From positions 124,001 to 188,000 of the forward strand of contig JALHQH010000016.1 in assembly GCA_022842065.1 (NCBI GenBank): a stretch of 64,000 nucleotides of DNA, written 5' to 3'. The DNA is from Caldilineaceae bacterium. Its GTDB lineage: Bacteria > Chloroflexota > Anaerolineae > Caldilineales > Caldilineaceae. Shown piece after piece: positions 15,001 to 23,627 of this stretch. The position numbers and the translations under genes are program-made. The notes under the pieces were generated by a model, which was given only the letters and a program-made list of their open reading frames with translations, searched no databases and was not told the DNA's origin. Each line of letters begins with the position of its first letter. Positions within the stretch are counted from its first letter, which is position 1.

Positions 15001-16563
15001 AACTTCCCCACCACGCTGATCAATGGTGGCGAAGGGGCACCGGCACTGCACACGATCGAATCTGATCTCTATCTGGGCGACTGTGTCGATGCCGAGATTG
15101 ACGGTCAAACCGATAGCGAAGCCGGCACCGACAACGTCAATGGCGATGATGGCATCTTGGGCTTTGTCACCCGTGGCAACTGTGCGCTGCCGGATGACGA
15201 AGATGGTGTGGCACTGGTTACCCCCTTGGTGCCGGCTGGTCCGGCCTGTGTGGCCGTCACGGCCAATGTCCCTGCTGGCGAACAAGGTGTGTTGCAGGGT
15301 TGGATCGACTTCAATGGGGATGGTGATTTCGGCCTGCCTGGTAGTGTAACTGATGCAAATGAACTGTTGAGCACACGCGACTTTGCCGGTGGGCGCCTGC
15401 TATTGCCTGGCAGTGTCGAGCAACAGCGCTACTGCTTTGATGTCCCGCCGGCGGCAACAACCCTGAATGGGAATGTGCATCTGCGTTTCCGTCTGACCAA
15501 CGATGGTTTGACGCCGGATAATAGTATCGCCCTCGGTTACGCCGGTTCTGCCGATACGGGTGAGGTCGAAGATTATATCATGGTGCCACCGCCCTATTGT
15601 GTGGGTAACTACATCTGGATCGACAGTGGCAGCAGCTTCAATCTGCAGGATGGCAATGATCGAGCTGCCAATACGCTTGCGGTCAACCTGATCTGGGGCG
15701 GACCGGATGAAAATATCAGCACAACGGCTGACAATTTCAGCTACCCAACCGTCACGGATGGGGGCGGTCACTACCACTTCTGTGGCCTCTTGCCCGATCC
15801 GGATGGGGACGGCATTCCTGACCAGTATCAGGTGGTCGTGCCGAATGCGCCAACCGGGGCACAACTGCTGGTCGCAAGTCGCCACGGCAACGATCCTAGC
15901 CTTGACAGTGATGGCTTTGCCGGTCAGGTCAACGTGGCGGAGTCGGCCATCTTTGCGGTGACCAATGATCCCGACAACCGCGATCAGGCCGCGAATGATA
16001 GCAGCGGGTTGGACAATGGTATTCCTGACATTCGTGATGACCTAACCGTGGACTTTGGCTTCTTTGTCCCGGCCAGTTTGGGTGACTATGTCTGGTTCGA
16101 CGATAACACCAACGGTATCCAAGAGAGCACGGAACAGCCGGCCGCCGGCATTACCGTCATCTTGTATAATAGTGATGGTCAGCAGATCGCTACTACCGTC
16201 ACCGACGCGGCCGGCAACTATGGCTTCCCGAATCTGTTGCCAGGTGGTTATTACGTTGCGTTTGTAACGCCAAATGGGTACACTATCAGTCCCAACGGCA
16301 GCAATCCACTGGATAACACCGACAGCAATGCGGATCCGGCGACCGGGCGCACACCGTTGATCGTGTTGACAGCAGGCCAGCATGATCCCACCTGGGATAC
16401 CGGCATCTACCGCACGCCGACCAACCTCGGTGATGGAAATGAGCCGGTGGTTAAACAGCAGGTCTATCTGCCATTGGTCAGCCGCCTGCGCTTTAAGTTG
16501 GAACAGCAGCGTAAAGCAACGCCGCTGTTACAGTGCAGCGAAACAACCTGCTTATCTCGCTAA
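1..16563 (+). CDS. Giant SdrD_B/GEVED repeat surface protein, 5'-truncated by the window edge
   Basis: The reading frame is open from base 1 and already inside an SdrD_B-like domain, so the true start lies upstream; the GTG at 73 is only the first start-like codon in view. The stop is TAA at 16561. About 5520 residues are visible. Bases 1-1840 hold one SdrD_B-like end and a propeller-like region. Then come SdrD_B repeats marked by the motif GD(T/Y)VW(Y/E)D, with starts near 1846, 2311, 2830, 3229, 3703, 5122, 5587, 5929, 6361, 6700, 7036 and on to about 9172. GEVED domains ending in GEVEDY lie near 4132-4640, 9508-11030, 11704-13230, 13852 and 14962. A DUF11-like domain lies near 4650-5100. 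A Thr-Pro-rich linker covers 13566-13850. Two more SdrD_B domains close the protein, followed by VYLPLVSR near the C-terminus. These are Ca-binding, Ig-like secreted domains, so an extracellular adhesive or structural role is inferred. No LPXTG motif or C-terminal membrane anchor is seen. Confidence 0.93.
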   Translation, partial: RDFNANGRQDSGEPSYVGVPGPIIVTAYDDAGVVIDQTLVQTDGSYVLPGIFSAGSNIRLEFSDLPELFQSGPAGTNSGTTVQFHDGASCTADLAINVPCEYCQTNPHLAFSRFESGTGSGSNSGNGSVRMIPDDHSSSQVTVATLGQVGSIWGLSYDSSSQQLYGAAFLKRHVGLGARGLDGVYVADMSGSSPALSGGFDLQGVTASNGGSLDLGSVDRSSGANYNLSNTPGNPTIDLDAFGKVGTVGWGGIDLLPDENTLWLVNLNQRTIVQIDLTQVTPSGTNPNPVADSAVRHYNIVTGGPSDDTISGAPTCTDGTLRPFALKLAKERAYLGAICDAASASTLKQPSELVAYVLSFDPANPTAFTEELSFALDYDREPYYQMQTGTNQRSGNWQRWMNSWNDADITVNNIGTNGCCADFRSAPSPMLSDIEFTPDGSLILGVMDRFGHQTGWANRKAVSGDTSALSFGSVGDILYAKKTSSGFVLEDGQADPGDPYYDDLTDTFDDPEPGYSSADSYGNAGEFFYGDAYKGSDASHHETSAGGLTVRFGSNEVVMTAFDPNQFNSQGLKWLSTTTGARTDAYATSTGTNLQTFGKAAGMGDVELLCDPAPIEIGNYVWEDLDMDGIQDPSEQPIPGVQVTLYDITGTQIANATTNSNGEYYFIDASDPRLTTIFSLTVPTNFGVVPSASAVGGLLPRTQYEIRIDTTQSALENYKLTIADVDSGTTLADGVDSDGLLSGTLATAEATTGAAGVNDHTFDFGFWPYVNVGNRVWYDTNNDGLDNDGAGNTAGSSTGVANVTVDLYQDSNGSGDYDGADSLITTTTTNPSGYYAFTELTPTTSANTNYIVVIAAPNFSSGGELVDYVSSDGNGASAPDPDNDSDQDDNGDLLAALGVVASKPITLEPGDEPLLSGDESSDGGNLPGIDANGNQTVDFGFYKLTVGDYVWEDYNNDGLVDSGEPALDGVTVTLLDDNGAVVDTTTTVAGYYTFTGLISGTYVISVTPPSAAYTSSDGQITDDGNNENDHGVPAGSFIVSQPFALTPGGGVGTNESATATTAATENLNLDFGLWQPMSLGNRVWRDEGTGSGELNNGSDDNETGLAGVVLALLDKNDEPVIQNNKELTTTTDGAGYYTFTNLISGTYRVVVMGSNFTSGNALAGYVSSDDVATTLTPDDNDNGDDNGVGDGGSGDINSALITLTYNNEPDGTPDVDGDTNDNTNLTLDFGFWRPLSIGNLVWRDFNNNGLYEPGIGEFGIAGVTVTLTISPSAAPFLTTTTDLNGNYRFTDLVPSAYIVTIGAANFAPGGALETLISSVDPASASAINDDANDDDNGPGIAAAAVNSQPVVLSAGAEPNTDGDTSRNSNLTVDFAFVGVDLGDLPDGNATTSPDYATLLSNSGPSHTLIPGLRLGAAEDIETDGQPTATADGDDTNSDDEDGINLPIFVAGQSAVVTATVLNTTGVDAVLYGFIDFNGDGSFAAGETVTATVSSGAGNQEVLLTFTVPADADFQQQLGARFRLSHDTNLSATGPASNGEVEDYLIAVERYDLALIKTVGAVSESPLVPGTSVVTFTITITNQGNMTATDIVVVDSVPAALTYSQTDNPGWSLTTPAVTTIAGPLAPNAAATVSLVLRVPITMPGVTITNTAEIASALDGDGEPFVDVDSTPDSDPDNEGPITDDELNNANSDEDDHDIAVISVGERVAIGNLVWHDLNQDGDFDSLIDSPIQGVTVTLYLAGGTPGISRPVATTVTGSTGRYLFDNLAPANYFVHVGAVNFQAGGVLVDYLSSIGTGNDETTDHDGDENGIDAADPATNGISSQAYTLSANGEPTGDDDTGYTGAIDDDNVNLTADFAFILYGSIGDTIWYDVDRSGGDQSSQGSEVGLPGVEVQLTDSNGTTITTTTSITGWYRFDQLLLGTYTVTVNTATLPYTVTTSPTFDPEADGDSLSVVELTPAAPVDLDRDFSYPPVLMSLGNLVWYDNNNNGLFESGLGEVGIQGVTVTLALSGTASPILTTTTAVDGRYLFTGLMPNDYVVTIPAANFAPGGPLENLQSSLDPVSASAINADNNDDDDGPGVVIGAVRSQPVNLSIGLEPTTDGDGDDNSNLSVDFAFTQLGRIGDTVWYDLNSSGGNQSTQGTELGLPGIAVQLTDSLGAILTTTTDSNGGYLFANLPLGTYTVTVITATLPNTVTTSATFDADGGNDSTSVVTINATTPEQLDQDFSYPPVLGSIGDTVWYDGNSSGGNQSTQGSEVGLSGVEVALTDSNGTTIMTTTSITGWYSFEGLFLGTYTVTVNTATLPYTVTTTPTFDADGGNNSTSVVTLTPAQTDRSDQDFSYPPVLMSLGDLVWYDNNNNGLFESGLSEAGIQGVTVTVALSGTASPILTTTTDLSGRYLFTGLLPGDYVVTIPAANFASGAALENLQSSSDPASAAAINADTNDDDDGPGVAGGAVRSQPVNLRIELEPTDDGDSDNNSNLSVDFAFTQLGSIGDTVWYDVNNSGGNQSTQGSEVGLPGVAVQLTDSSGTVISTTVTDSSGNYLFDNLPLGTYTVTVLTASLPNTVTTTPSFDADSGNDSQSVVTINATTPADLAQDFSYPPVFGSIGDTVWFDQNRSGGDQSSQGSEVGLPGVAVQLTDSLGNVVTATTSITGYYLFDNLGLGTYTVSVNPATLPLTVTTAVTYDPDGGNDSTSVVTIDGTTPDNREQDFSYPPLLGSIGDTIWLDEDKSGGDQSSQGSEAGLAGVEVWLTDSLGNVLTTTTSGGGNYLFANLSLGTYTVTVNPATLPASVVITPTFDADGGSDSQSVVTISVGAPDNLDQDFSYGPIRGLIGDTVWYDLDSSGGDQSTQGSETGLAGIAVRLTDSLGNVLTTTTDGNGYYLFTDLGLGTYTVTVNTATLPITVVNLPTFDADGGVDSVSVVTLTLAAASNLAQDFSYPPVLGRIGDTVWYDVDSSGGNQSTQGSEVGLPGVEIWLTDSLGNLLTTTTDGSGYYLFDNLLLGTYTVTINTATLPVTVTTDVTYDPDGGSDSQSVVTISVATPDNLAQDFSYPPVLGRIGDTVWYDVDSSGGDQSSQGSEVGLPNVEVQLTDSLGNVVTATTSITGYYLFDNLFLGAYTVTVNTATLPPTIVITPTYDPVGIADSVSVVTINVTTPNALDQDFSYEPVVQRDFGDLPLPFATLLGDDGARHIINPVANPSFGNLIDGEADGVPSVAADGDDNTLIADEDGVIIPLLVPGSTVTLTILYNNPTTQPAYIQGWLDLNGDGSLERIITSTMVVSGVNDLLEVAVAIPADALPGTVYGRFRISTADPVGFASQAADGEVEDYQATISGTPYDFGDLPDGSAGVASGNYETLLLNDGPRHAIVAGLYLGNLVDRESDGQPTGLANGDNLTLKADEDGVRFGSLAVGNSALVTVTATNTGTNDALLVGWIDFNGDGNLADGERMTVTVPANTVAASFILNFGVVPTDSVADSYARFRLSTDTAALQSGGEAGDGEIEDYAVSISVPDKYDFGDLPAPYATELSGDGARHIITSFNPMLGVSVDAETDGVPTVNADGDDLMGSDDEDGVTIPTLAAGTTVTVTVAYSNPQRNPVYIQGWLDFDGDGDLDRIMTDTVAAPGTGTINVPITVPATATGGATYARFRISSEIGVGKGSRALDGEVEDYLATISPLLGSIGDTVWYDVDSSGTDQSSQGSEPGLARVEVQLTDGLGNVVTTTTSITGYYRFDNLLLGQYTVTVNTATLPVTVTTNATYDPDGGNDNQSVVTLTPAVLNNTAQDFSYPPLLGSIGDTVWYDVDSSGGDQSSQGSEVGLSGVEVWLTDSLGDVITTTTDGSGNYLFANLPLGLYVITVNPATLPPTVVITPTYDPDGGDDSISMVTINATTPNNLDQDFSYEPVVQRDFGDLPATFATLLGADGARHIINPVANPTLGKAVDGEADGVPSVAANGDDNNLALDDEDGVTIPSLIPGSTVTVTIAYNNPTDRPAYIQGWLDLNGDGSLERIITSTLVLSGANDLINVAVAIPADALPGTAYGRFRISTADPVGFASQAADGEVEDYQVIIAGIAYDFGDLPDGSAGIATGDYQTLLLNDGPRHEIVGGLYLGTTVDREGDGQPTPAADGDNLTRADEDGVTFGTMAVGSSAVVTVSATNTGTNDALLVGWIDFNGDGDLTDRERMTVTVPANTSGQRFTLNFGVVPTASVASTYARFRLSTDAAALQSGGTANDGEVEDYAVSISVPAKYDFGDLPAGYPTALLADGARHIIDGPFNPTLGLTVDDEADGVPTVNADGDDLAGRDDEDGVTIPTLAAGTTVTVTVTYSNPGRTVVYIQGWLDFDGDGDLDRLLTDQVAAPGVGTINVPVAIPATATGGAAYARFRISSETGLGLGSRALDGEVEDYVATISPLLGSIGDTIWYDVDGSSGDQGTQGSEPGLPGVEVRLTDSLGNVLTTTTDSQGNYLFPALPLGQYTVTVNTATLPVTVTTSPTYDPDGGSDNWAVVTITPALLDNDGQDFSYPAPVVPTATPTSTPTATSTATATSTPTATPTATATSTPTATPTASAMPTATSTNTATNTPTAIPTNTPTATNTPTATPTNTPTATNTPTATPTNTPITYRDYGDLPDGDNNTGFATAGNNGGEGEAASHLITNALYLGNCVDAELDGAPTARAGLGSSGGDDNTAGLPGGTAGLCVGVTDEDGVKLATPLIAGADACVLVTATNQTGSVARLQGWIDFNGDERYDSSEALTTGDFAAGGAPIATGGVNAQRFCFTTPATATFVGGETHLRWRLSSVGGLQSTGAAADGEVEDYWQPFACLGNRVWMDWDEDGVQDTVDPVEPGLPAMPVTLFWYGLNNVDEAGGGDDRRYTTLTDDNGAYHFCGVLPSDSNGSGGSYEVQLIDTFAPIATNHVDSVDDTFDSNVINGGIYAPTLHTDVIVIPAVVADAPEPIGLPSGEGGPMDSNSPPYGYPDSSVDQTIDLGIDPHDMGDLPDNNGGTGNFPTTLINGGEGAPALHTIESDLYLGDCVDAEIDGQTDSEAGTDNVNGDDGILGFVTRGNCALPDDEDGVALVTPLVPAGPACVAVTANVPAGEQGVLQGWIDFNGDGDFGLPGSVTDANELLSTRDFAGGRLLLPGSVEQQRYCFDVPPAATTLNGNVHLRFRLTNDGLTPDNSIALGYAGSADTGEVEDYIMVPPPYCVGNYIWIDSGSSFNLQDGNDRAANTLAVNLIWGGPDENISTTADNFSYPTVTDGGGHYHFCGLLPDPDGDGIPDQYQVVVPNAPTGAQLLVASRHGNDPSLDSDGFAGQVNVAESAIFAVTNDPDNRDQAANDSSGLDNGIPDIRDDLTVDFGFFVPASLGDYVWFDDNTNGIQESTEQPAAGITVILYNSDGQQIATTVTDAAGNYGFPNLLPGGYYVAFVTPNGYTISPNGSNPLDNTDSNADPATGRTPLIVLTAGQHDPTWDTGIYRTPTNLGDGNEPVVKQQVYLPLVSRLRFKLEQQRKATPLLQCSETTCLSR
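9172..13563 (+). repeat. Intragenic tandem duplication, two units of about 2.2 kb
   Basis: The order SdrD_B, GEVED, GEVED, GEVED, SdrD_B occurs twice in a row. Matching landmarks are offset by 2199-2202 bases: the [12 protein letters not shown] start (9499 and 11698), the [12 protein letters not shown] start (10012 and 12214), the KYDFGDLPA start (10540 and 12739) and the following SdrD_B (11032 and 13234). One extra codon in the second copy explains the 3-base drift. The copies are clearly diverged at synonymous sites. Confidence 0.85.
13759..13842 (+). repeat. Two identical 42-bp units in the Thr-Pro linker
   Basis: The 42 bases at 13759-13800 are repeated exactly at 13801-13842 and encode [12 protein letters not shown] units. 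They sit in a longer Thr/Pro/Ala/Ser linker (13566-13850) that joins the SdrD_B/GEVED array to the C-terminal domains. Such linkers are expected to be extended and are candidate O-glycosylation sites, but that is inference. Exact repetition suggests slippage and possible length variation between strains. Confidence 0.85.
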
Positions 16564-16620
16564 ATGCAAGCAAGCGAACACCGCAGGCTGTAGCTAACGC
16601 AGTCGACCAGTAAAGCGAAA

Positions 16621-16671
16621 ACAAAGAAAAGGGCAGAATGGAAATCATTTCCATTCTGCCCTTTTCTTTGT
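16621..16671 (+). terminator. Perfect 24-bp hairpin after the giant surface gene
   Basis: Bases 16621-16644 and 16648-16671 are exact reverse complements with a 3-base loop (TCA). The right arm contains the T-rich run CTTTTCTTTGT. It lies 58 bases after the stop codon and is a strong intrinsic terminator candidate. The left arm starts AAAGAAAAGGG, so it could also act on the other strand. Confidence 0.85.
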
Positions 16672-16840
16672 CATCTTTATGTAATGTTTTGGGCTGATCA
16701 CGTCAGCCTTTTGTCATATAGCTGATAACCAGATGTAACGGTTTGTCATTATTTTTGCCACTATACTCATCTACAGCACAGCCAAGTTTCGGGGTTGTGC
16801 ACTGATAGAAGTTAGATGAATCGACAGGTGTGTGGCAAAA

Positions 16841-17653
16841 ATGTTGTACCGCTTCTTCTCCATCATTTTACTGGCTCTGCTCATTTTGGTGTCAATGTTG
16901 GCTGCCACCGTCCATTCGGTTCAGGCTGCACCGGCAGCGGTCATCAATGGTGCCGATGCCCCGGCTGGGGCCCAACCGTGGATGGTCGGGCTGGTGCTGG
17001 CTGAGGTGGAAGATGTGTACAATGCGCAATTTTGCGGCGCAACCCTGATCGCCCCCCACTGGGTGTTGACGGCTGCTCACTGCACCTTTGACCTGGAGCA
17101 ACAGCCATTTGCCGCCGCCGAGCTGGAAGTTGTGGTCGGCAGCTATCAGTTACGCAATGACCAAGGCGAACGTCTGGTGGTTGATCGCATTATCCGCCAC
17201 GCCGATTTTGACTTCGCCACCTTCTACAATGACATTGCGCTCTTGCACCTGCCACGCCCAGCCACGGTTACGCCAATTGCACTGTCAACGGCCATCACCG
17301 ACGCCGCCACCGCTAAAGTGATGGGCTGGGGGCTGATGGCGGATGGCGAGAGCGCTGAGACCTTGCAAGAAGCGGAACTGCCACTGGTGGACAACACAAG
17401 CTGCGCTGCATTCTATGCGGCACAGGGCTATACGGTCTCCCCCTTGACCCTCTGTGCCGGCTACAGTGATGGTGGCATTGATGCTTGTGTGGGTGATAGT
17501 GGTGGCCCGCTAGTTGCCTGGGATGAAGTGAGCCAAGGCTGGCAGCAAATCGGCATTGTCAGTGCCGGCGCTGGTTGTGCCGAGCCGGGCTACTACGGTC
17601 TTTACACCCGTGTCTCAAGTTTTCAGGAGTGGATTGCTGCGCAGATGGGGTAA
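16841..17653 (+). CDS. Secreted trypsin-like serine protease (S1 family)
   Basis: The 270-residue product begins with a basic and hydrophobic signal peptide ending near VQA, followed by VINGADA, which resembles the IVGG-type mature N-terminus of chymotrypsin-fold proteases. The catalytic triad is visible: His80 in LTAAHC, Asp131 in NDIALL and Ser220 in GDSGGP. Asp214 in GGIDAC sits at the S1 specificity position of trypsin, so cleavage after Arg or Lys is inferred. The usual Trp before Gly216 (SWG) is Ala here (SAG). The cysteines of the FCG/AAHC pair are present. I chose ATG 16841 because the AGGTG at 16826 is 10 bases upstream; GTG 16832 in the same frame is possible but too close to it. 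The gene is monocistronic, with hairpins on both sides, and is probably exported by Sec. Confidence 0.92.
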   Translation: MLYRFFSIILLALLILVSMLAATVHSVQAAPAAVINGADAPAGAQPWMVGLVLAEVEDVYNAQFCGATLIAPHWVLTAAHCTFDLEQQPFAAAELEVVVGSYQLRNDQGERLVVDRIIRHADFDFATFYNDIALLHLPRPATVTPIALSTAITDAATAKVMGWGLMADGESAETLQEAELPLVDNTSCAAFYAAQGYTVSPLTLCAGYSDGGIDACVGDSGGPLVAWDEVSQGWQQIGIVSAGAGCAEPGYYGLYTRVSSFQEWIAAQMG

Positions 17654-17677
17654 GAGTGGGCTGTAAATCAGAAAAGT

Positions 17678-17705
17678 AAGGCTGCTGTGGTCCAGCAGCC
17701 TTTTT
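17678..17705 (+). terminator. Intrinsic terminator of the protease gene
   Basis: The stem AAGGCTGCTG pairs with CAGCAGCCTT across a 5-base loop (TGGTC), and the right side runs into TTTTT followed by GCTTTT. It begins 25 bases after the stop codon. Confidence 0.88.
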
Positions 17706-17780
17706 GCTTTTGCGCTGCAACTTTATCCATGCCGTGTACGTAATATACTGCGGCGATTGCTGAGAAATTAAGGCTGTACA

Positions 17781-17850
17781 CCAGGTGACAGTCACTGGCC
17801 GTGACGATGGGACTGGATGCACCACTGGGTAGCCAACGACCGTCACCTGG
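17781..17850. repeat. Inverted repeat CCAGGTGAC / GTCACCTGG
   Basis: CCAGGTGAC at 17781-17789 is matched by GTCACCTGG at 17842-17850, and a further GTCACTGGCCGTGAC lies just inside the left copy. The element sits between the convergent protease and metallo-beta-lactamase-fold genes. It may be a repetitive palindrome or a weak minus-strand terminator; there is no long T run. Confidence 0.5.
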
Positions 17851-17880
17851 GACAAATAATTTAAGAGCGCATGGCAACGG

Positions 17881-18537
17881 TTAAGTGGAAAGCTTGAGCA
17901 ACACGACTTGGGTCTCTTCCGGCAGGGTGCTCTTGGTGACCTTAAACATATCCTGTGGCTCGGGCGTGCCCGCGCCAAATTCTTTGAGAAAGCGGTCAAC
18001 CGGTTCTAATTTTGCGGCTAGTTCGTCAGTCAACCCGGCATGGCGATAGTGCATGGGGATGACAATCTTGGGTTCAAAGACACTGACCGCTTCGACGGCA
18101 TGGGTGGGGTCAAGCGTGTCACTCCCGCCAACCGGCACGAGCAGCACATCGATCTCGCCCAGGTTTAACTCCTCAACTTCTGACTGCGAGGGGACGACGC
18201 CAATATCACCCAGGTGGCCAACGACCAGGCCGCCAAAGTCAAAAAAGAAGATTACATTCCGCTCTTTGGCATTGACTGACTGTTTGTGATGATAGGAAGT
18301 GGCCCCGGTAATGAAGATGCTCTTCATTTCATATTCGCCTGGCCCGCGTAAGATCCGGGCTTCACCGCCGACTCGTTCCACGGCATTGTGGCCAGGCTGC
18401 TCGTGGCTCACGGTAATAATATCCGCACGCACTTTGGGTAAAGTAAGACCAATCTCGCGATCATAAGGGTCACATAGGACGGTGACACCCCCTTCGCGGA
18501 TCCGAAAACAGGAAAGACCGTACCAAGTAATATCCAT
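17881..18537 (-). CDS. Metallo-beta-lactamase-fold protein (Lactamase_B_3-like)
   Basis: The 218-residue product starts MDITWYG and follows the pattern of the UlaG-like/Lactamase_B_3 group: an early DPYD strand, SHEQPGHN near residue 44, a GPGEYE loop, a HH pair near residue 83, a second Asp-rich strand (LGDIG), and MHYRHAG near the C-terminus. In canonical members the first motif is HxHxDH; here the DH is replaced by GH, so the metal site may be incomplete. The protein is short but collinear with the family. A GG-rich site (TAGGAAAAACAC) precedes the ATG, and a good promoter lies 48-76 bases upstream on the minus strand. It diverges from the PH-domain gene. The substrate is unknown. Confidence 0.8.
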   Translation of the reverse strand: MDITWYGLSCFRIREGGVTVLCDPYDREIGLTLPKVRADIITVSHEQPGHNAVERVGGEARILRGPGEYEMKSIFITGATSYHHKQSVNAKERNVIFFFDFGGLVVGHLGDIGVVPSQSEVEELNLGEIDVLLVPVGGSDTLDPTHAVEAVSVFEPKIVIPMHYRHAGLTDELAAKLEPVDRFLKEFGAGTPEPQDMFKVTKSTLPEETQVVLLKLST

Positions 18538-18584
18538 GTGTTTTTCCTAGCTTGTTGGCAATAACGGAACATATGTTTCGTTGC

Positions 18585-18613
18585 ACTATACCGTAGGTTT
18601 TGTCGCTCGCCAA
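18585..18613 (-). promoter_or_regulatory. Sigma70-like promoter for the metallo-beta-lactamase-fold gene
   Basis: On the minus strand TTGGCG (18608-18613) is followed by a 17-base spacer and TATAGT (18585-18590). The two boxes match the consensus at 4 of 6 and 5 of 6 positions. The predicted start leaves a leader of about 40 bases before the ATG at 18537. Confidence 0.5.
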
Positions 18614-18666
18614 ATTATGTAGGGATAAGGATATAGTTGATATTTCAGTCTAATTAGTCGAGTTGG

Positions 18667-18695
18667 TTGCATTGTGGCCTTGCTGATGATATAAT
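18667..18695 (+). promoter_or_regulatory. Possible promoter for the PH-domain gene
   Basis: TTGCAT (18667-18672), a 17-base spacer and a perfect TATAAT (18690-18695) precede the gene, giving a leader of roughly 125 bases. The -35 match is weak. The remaining divergent intergenic DNA (18538-18827) is AT-rich and shows nothing else clear. Confidence 0.45.
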
Positions 18696-18827
18696 TTGTT
18701 CGTTTTATGTTAAGGATCAAATTTCTAATATTTGGGTATTATACCAAAGATCTATTGTACCCATCACATTGTGGCCTGCCTATGCTGCTGCCCCCGACAT
18801 TCTTTTAGATAAGAGAAGGAGTTTAAG

Positions 18828-19394
18828 ATGCAACAAGATGAAGTGCGTAAGATTGTGAGTGATCAGTTTTCCCGTTCGCTTGCGGAGACCGGTGTGCAAA
18901 TCACCGCGTTGCCGCAAAATCAACTACAGGCAATTGTCACCGCCATGGCCGATTCGGTCTTTGCGGCCATTGCTGCTGTCGAGGATGAGGAGATGGGATC
19001 TGGGGTGAGCCGTGGTGCGGCCATGCCGATGCCCAAGAATAGTGAAGGAGTAATTGAATACGTGGAAGAAAAACAAATTTGGCGCGGCCGCCCTTACCTG
19101 ACGATTGGCACCGTCTACGAAGTGACCAACCAGCGCATCCGTGTGATCAAAGGGCTGTTGGGTAATAAAATTGAAGAAATTGAATTGGTCCGCGTGCGCG
19201 ATACCACTGTCAAACAACATGTGGGGGAACGCATGTTGGATGTTGGTGATGTCACCGTTCTCAGCAATGATGCTTCCGCCCCAGAATTGGTGCTGAATAA
19301 TGTCAAGAACCCAATTGAAGTGCGCGAATTGATTCGCAAAGCAGTGATCGAAGAGAAAAACCGCCGCGGGATGCGCTATCGCGAAGATATGTAA
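18828..19394 (+). CDS. Bacterial PH-domain (bPH_2/YdbS-like) protein
   Basis: The 188-residue soluble product has a helical N-terminal half (about residues 1-60) and a C-terminal domain from about 75 to 180. The pattern there is WRGRPYLTIGTVYEVTNQRI, followed by VIKGLLGNKIEEIEL and a VRDTTV strand. This is the usual signature of the bacterial pleckstrin-homology domain (PF03703), in which short strands carry the YEVTNQRI motif. No transmembrane helices are seen, unlike the YdbS/YdbT membrane proteins. A good ribosome site (AGAAGGAG, 7 bases before the ATG) fixes the start. A structural or membrane-surface role is inferred; the partner is unknown. It is followed by a 22-bp hairpin. Confidence 0.8.
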   Translation: MQQDEVRKIVSDQFSRSLAETGVQITALPQNQLQAIVTAMADSVFAAIAAVEDEEMGSGVSRGAAMPMPKNSEGVIEYVEEKQIWRGRPYLTIGTVYEVTNQRIRVIKGLLGNKIEEIELVRVRDTTVKQHVGERMLDVGDVTVLSNDASAPELVLNNVKNPIEVRELIRKAVIEEKNRRGMRYREDM

Positions 19395-19441
19395 AGCACC
19401 GTGCGCAGCGTTGACCCCACTGTGTAATAACAGGGGGTAAC

Positions 19442-19489
19442 AATCCAGTTGGGTGTAAGTTTTCCGAAAAACTTACGCCCAACTGGATT
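19442..19489 (+). terminator. Long hairpin after the PH-domain gene
   Basis: Bases 19442-19463 pair with 19468-19489 with a single G-T wobble, around a short loop. Stem strength suits a terminator, but there is only a weak T run (GGATTTAGCTT), so it could also be a palindromic repeat. Confidence 0.55.
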
Positions 19490-19613
19490 TAGCTTCGGCA
19501 CATGACATTGTTGGTCTCCCGCCGTAGAGCCGCTAACGCGGCAACCTGTCATCTTAACTTTTCACAACTAGCGCTTTTCCCCATCGCCTCTTACCTCTCA
19601 TAAAGATATCACC

Positions 19614-20456
19614 ATGACTATAGAACAATTTGATGTTGCCGCGATCATTGCCATTGTGCAGCAAGCCGGTGCCCTGGTGGAACAGATGCGCCGCGATGGG
19701 TTAGCGACGGTCAAGCGTAAATCCAGTGTCATTGATCTGGTCACCGAGGCAGATCTGGCCAGCGAAGCACTGTTGCGGCGGGAATTACACACCCTCTATC
19801 CTCACGTCGGCTTCTGGGGCGAAGAGAGTAATCAGCGGCCCACCGAGGAATTTTTCTGGCTGGTTGACCCAATTGACGGCACCACCAATTTTGCCAATGG
19901 CTTGCCCTTTTATGCCGTCAATGTTGCCCTCTGTCGTGGTGACAGCGCCCTGATCGGGGTGACGTTACAGTTGCCGGTTGGCATTATTTATTGGGGTGTC
20001 AGTGGGCAAGGGGCTTATCAGCGCGCCCTGGATGGCACGGACAGTCGTCTGCAGGTCAACAGCGCCACCGAATTGGCCCGTGCCCTTGTCTGCACCGGCT
20101 TTCCCTATCACCGGGGCGAGTCCACGGATAATAATAGCGCGGAAATCGCCTACTTTATTCCTCGTGCCCAGAGCACCCGCTGTCTGGGGGCCGCTGCCCT
20201 GGAACTAGCGCTGGTCGCGACTGGCGCGCTGGGGGCTTATTGGGAAGGTTGGCTTGGCCCGTGGGATGCGGCGGCCGGCGTGCTCCTGATCCGCGAGGCG
20301 GGTGGCCAGGTGACTGATTATCGGGGCACGGAATGGGCGTTGCCTGGCGGCTTGGGGCTGGTGGCGAGCAATGGGCAACCAGATTTACATGCGGCTCTGC
20401 TCACGGGGATTCAAACAGCCCGGGCCACGCTGACTGAACGGCGCCTGCCGCTGTAA
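19614..20456 (+). CDS. Inositol-monophosphatase-family phosphatase
   Basis: The 280-residue protein carries the complete metal-dependent signature of the family: GEES at residues 69-72, DPIDGTTNF at 85-93 and WDAAAG at 217-222. These supply the Mg ligands and catalytic water site in SuhB/IMPase. The length is typical. Substrates in the family include inositol phosphates, histidinol phosphate and fructose-1,6-bisphosphate, and the sequence alone does not decide between them. Only a weak ribosome site precedes the ATG. The gene stands alone between a hairpin and the MttB-like gene. Confidence 0.9.
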   Translation: MTIEQFDVAAIIAIVQQAGALVEQMRRDGLATVKRKSSVIDLVTEADLASEALLRRELHTLYPHVGFWGEESNQRPTEEFFWLVDPIDGTTNFANGLPFYAVNVALCRGDSALIGVTLQLPVGIIYWGVSGQGAYQRALDGTDSRLQVNSATELARALVCTGFPYHRGESTDNNSAEIAYFIPRAQSTRCLGAAALELALVATGALGAYWEGWLGPWDAAAGVLLIREAGGQVTDYRGTEWALPGGLGLVASNGQPDLHAALLTGIQTARATLTERRLPL

Positions 20457-20644
20457 CATTGGTCTACCTGCTGCATCGTGGTTACGCGCCTTGACGATAG
20501 GCTTTTCGCTACAGTCGGCCTATTAATTTCCCAGGCTGAATCGTCGCGGGTTATACTCAACGTTGTTTAACTGTTTGCATTGCCTGGCGTGCAGCTCTTT
20601 CAATTTGCGCGCGATTGCCTATCGTCCAATTCTATGAGGAACCC

Positions 20645-22192
20645 ATGAGTGCTATCTCTTCTGCCGACCGCCGCGCCGCCCGTCGTCACCGCCGTAGCCA
20701 ATCACCCTTTGCCCAAATTCCCTTTCGCACCATTCAAAATCATTTTCCCCCACTGGAAGTGGTGACCCCCGAGCAGGTCGAGCAACTGCACGAAGCCTCC
20801 ATGCAGATTTTGGAAAATATCGGCATTGTTTTTATGGATGCGGAAGCGCTTGACCTGTGGGCAAAGGCCGGGGCTAAGGTTGATCATGCCCAGCAACTGG
20901 TGCGTTTTGATCGCGGGCTGATCCTCGACCTGGTGGCCAAGGCCCCGTCACAATTTACCTGGCGGGCGCGCAACCCGGAACGGGATCGGATTATTGGCGG
21001 CAATTATGTCAACTTTGTGCCCCATGGCGGGGTGATCTTTGCCCAGGACAACGACACCGGCCGCCGTCCAGGCACGCTCGAGGACTACTATAACTTTCAG
21101 AAGATTGCGCAGAGCAGCCCGGTGATGCACTTTACCGGCGATCAACTGGTGGTGCCCCACGATGTACGCGTCAGCTACCGTCACCTGCGCCGTTCTTATG
21201 GCGCGCTGACCCTGAGTGATAAATGTTACATGGAGGCACCCCACGGGCGGATTATCGGCGGCGATGCCGTGCAGATGGCGAATATCACCTTTGGCACGGA
21301 TGTGAGCAAGTTGGCGGACCCCGTGCTCGGCGGCATTATCAACTCGAGCAGCCCACTGCGCTATGACGACCGCATGTTGGGCGGCATGTTTGCCTTTGGT
21401 CGCGCGGGCCAAGTGCTGATTATCACCCCCTTTGTCCTGGCCGGCGCGATGAGTCCGATTACGATTGCGTCGGCGGTGGCGCAACAGAACGCTGAAGCGC
21501 TGGCCGGCATTGCGTTTGTCCAGCTGCTGCGCCCCGGTTCCCCGATCCTCTACGGCGGCTTTACCTCGAACATTGACATGAAGAGCGGCGCACCCGCCTT
21601 TGGCACGCCGGAAGGGGCGTGGGCAATGGCGATTGGCGCGCAGTTGGCGCGGCGTTACAACTTGCCGTACCGCGGCAGTGGCAGCCTTAATACGGCTAAA
21701 GTGCCCGATGCGCAGGCCGCCTATGAAACGATGTGGACCCTTTGGCCGGCGGTGATGGCGCATACCAACTTTATTATGCACGCCGTCGGCTGGCTGGATG
21801 GTGGACTTACCGTCTCCTATGAAAAGATCATGATTGATACGGAGAGTTTGGCCATGTTCCAGACCTTCCTGGGCGGCCTGACGATCAATGAGGAAACCTT
21901 GGCCCTGGATATGATTGCCCAGGTGCCTCCTGGTGGCCACCATTTTGGCACTTCGCACACGCAAGCGCGCTACGCCACCGAATTTCACCCTACCTTCCTC
22001 GCCGACCGTCAAAATCTGGAGTCGTGGCAACAGGCTGGGTCGCTTGATACCGCACAGCGCGCCAACCGCCTCTGGAAACAGGTGCTGGAAGAGTACGAAG
22101 CCCCTGCGCTTGATCTGGCTATCGAGCAGGAATTGCGCGAATTTGTCGAGCGCCGCGAACGTGAACTGCTGGGAGTGGAGCTTTATACGTAA
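20645..22192 (+). CDS. Trimethylamine methyltransferase (MttB) family protein, non-pyrrolysine
   Basis: The 515-residue product matches the MttB superfamily (PF06253): an N-terminal helical part with LHEASMQILENIGI, the FVPHGG strand, a central barrel with GSPILYGGFTSNIDMKSG, and the QLARRYNLPYRGSG and DAQAAYE motifs. In archaeal MttB a pyrrolysine (in-frame TAG) lies in this barrel region; here the frame is continuous without it, as in the glycine-betaine methyltransferase (MtgB) group. These enzymes move a methyl group from a quaternary amine to a corrinoid protein. No corrinoid protein gene is in this window. ATG 20645 follows GAGGA at 20636; an upstream TTG would add ten residues. The next gene is convergent. 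Confidence 0.88.
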   Translation: MSAISSADRRAARRHRRSQSPFAQIPFRTIQNHFPPLEVVTPEQVEQLHEASMQILENIGIVFMDAEALDLWAKAGAKVDHAQQLVRFDRGLILDLVAKAPSQFTWRARNPERDRIIGGNYVNFVPHGGVIFAQDNDTGRRPGTLEDYYNFQKIAQSSPVMHFTGDQLVVPHDVRVSYRHLRRSYGALTLSDKCYMEAPHGRIIGGDAVQMANITFGTDVSKLADPVLGGIINSSSPLRYDDRMLGGMFAFGRAGQVLIITPFVLAGAMSPITIASAVAQQNAEALAGIAFVQLLRPGSPILYGGFTSNIDMKSGAPAFGTPEGAWAMAIGAQLARRYNLPYRGSGSLNTAKVPDAQAAYETMWTLWPAVMAHTNFIMHAVGWLDGGLTVSYEKIMIDTESLAMFQTFLGGLTINEETLALDMIAQVPPGGHHFGTSHTQARYATEFHPTFLADRQNLESWQQAGSLDTAQRANRLWKQVLEEYEAPALDLAIEQELREFVERRERELLGVELYT

Positions 22193-22253
22193 CCGGCAAT
22201 GGCCGCTCAACCTCCTCACCACAATGCAATCTGCTTAGTTTAGGGGCAAGCCG

Positions 22254-22293
22254 TGTGCGTCGCCCTGGTCGTACGCGATCGGGGCGACGCACA
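22254..22293. terminator. Hairpin between convergent MttB-like and DegT genes
   Basis: Bases 22254-22265 are the exact reverse complement of 22282-22293 (12 bp) with a 16-base loop. It lies in the 148-base gap between two converging genes and may terminate both. No clear T run is present. Confidence 0.5.
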
Positions 22294-22340
22294 TGCGTGG
22301 CGCAGAAACTTGCCTTCCCACACCAAGCTAAAACTTTAGC

Positions 22341-23597
22341 TCAATCTGGCTGCAAACCGGCCGTCACTTTCTGAAAGATCGCCACCACATCGTCGATTTC
22401 GCCGCTGCCCCAGTTTTCGTGAAAGAAGAGATTAAAATGGCTATCAAGCATCGCCTGGGCGTTGGGACAGGGAAAGGTCCGCTCCTGATCACCCTGGTAG
22501 GCCCGACTGGCCCAGGGATAGCCGCTGTTGCCAAAGACCCGTCGCTCGACAAACCAATCCATCAGGTGCGGCATTCCTGCCCGATAATCGTTGCCGATGG
22601 ATAACCCTTCGGCCCGCAGCGCCGCGCAGAAGGTGACTTTGTCGCAACTGGCTGCTGCCTGGTGGAAGTGGATCGGCAGAAACCAATAAGCCGACTCGTG
22701 GCCGAACGGTGGTGGTGTAATCGTCACGCTGTCCAGGTCGGCCAGCCCTTCGTGTAGTTGGCCGACGATGTGGCGACGGCGCGCCAGCGCAGCGGGCAGT
22801 TTGCGCAATTGCACCCGCCCAATCGTCGCGGCCAGGTCGTTGAGGTTAAAATTGAGCGAGGCCGTCTGGTTGGTCGCACCGGCGGGCAAAAAGAAGGGTT
22901 TGCCCCGGTCCGAAGCGCGGCGTACGGCCTGGTAGCGCGTTTCATCACGCGTAAAAACGACACCCCCCTGTGGCCCCGTGCTGTGATGTTTGCCGCCCAT
23001 CGTCGAGAACGCGGCCAGGTCGCCAAAGGTGCCAACCATCTGGCCGTTGATCGTCGCACCGTGGGCTTGGGCACAATCCTCGATTACGGGGATGCCATGT
23101 TGCTGGGCCAACCTCATAATGCCCACCATATCGGCTGGTTCGCCGGCAATGTGGGGCACGATGATCGCGCGGGTGAGGGGGCTGATCAGCGCGGCGATCT
23201 GTTCGGGGCCAGTGCAATAACTGTTAGGCACGCTGTCGGCGACCATCGGGATCAGATTTTGCAGCGGGATCGGCATCATACCGCCGGGGTCGGTAAAGGC
23301 CCCGATGATCACCTCGCCAAAAGGCTCCAGATCCAGCGCCTTAAGCGCCACATAGACCGCCGCCGACCCCGAGTTGACCGCATCCGCATAGCCGCCCCCC
23401 AGCCACTCGGCAAATTCCGTACAATAAGCGCGCTCCTCCTCGCCATCGTATGGCGGGAGGATGCCGCTATCGATGACCTGATCGAGAAAGGCCACCACCG
23501 CCGCTTTCTCTTCGGGGCCGATGTGGCCGCGTTGTGGGAAGGGGGTGGCGCGGACTTTGTTATTACCGTAAAGTGCTAAATCCTCTTGCTGTGCCAT
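22341..23597 (-). CDS. DegT/DnrJ/EryC1/StrS aminotransferase family protein (copy 1)
   Basis: The 418-residue PLP enzyme has the fold type I pattern of sugar aminotransferases: NSGSAAVYVAL near 75, IEDCAQAHGA at 172-181 with the PLP-binding Asp174, and FSTMGGKHHSTGPQGG with Lys203 as the predicted Schiff-base lysine. Members usually transaminate keto-sugars or inosose. The N-terminus and length are normal. It starts 30 bases after the end of the lactonase gene on the same strand, so the two are probably co-transcribed. AAAGG lies 11 bases upstream of the ATG. The substrate is not known; a second paralogue is at 31011. Confidence 0.87.
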   Translation of the reverse strand: MAQQEDLALYGNNKVRATPFPQRGHIGPEEKAAVVAFLDQVIDSGILPPYDGEEERAYCTEFAEWLGGGYADAVNSGSAAVYVALKALDLEPFGEVIIGAFTDPGGMMPIPLQNLIPMVADSVPNSYCTGPEQIAALISPLTRAIIVPHIAGEPADMVGIMRLAQQHGIPVIEDCAQAHGATINGQMVGTFGDLAAFSTMGGKHHSTGPQGGVVFTRDETRYQAVRRASDRGKPFFLPAGATNQTASLNFNLNDLAATIGRVQLRKLPAALARRRHIVGQLHEGLADLDSVTITPPPFGHESAYWFLPIHFHQAAASCDKVTFCAALRAEGLSIGNDYRAGMPHLMDWFVERRVFGNSGYPWASRAYQGDQERTFPCPNAQAMLDSHFNLFFHENWGSGEIDDVVAIFQKVTAGLQPD

Positions 23598-23627
23598 CTG
23601 CTCACGTACCTTTACTTGTGCTGAGGA

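Noticed and set aside
16743..16767. TTGTCA and TATACT upstream of the protease
   Set aside because: The spacer is only 13 bases, too short for a sigma70 promoter.
20645..22192. Pyrrolysine-containing MttB
   Set aside because: The frame has no in-frame TAG; it ends at TAA and is continuous through the barrel region where pyrrolysine would lie.
22758..23579. Plus-strand frame of 273 codons opposite the DegT aminotransferase
   Set aside because: The minus-strand gene has all PLP motifs; the plus-strand product has none and begins inside it.
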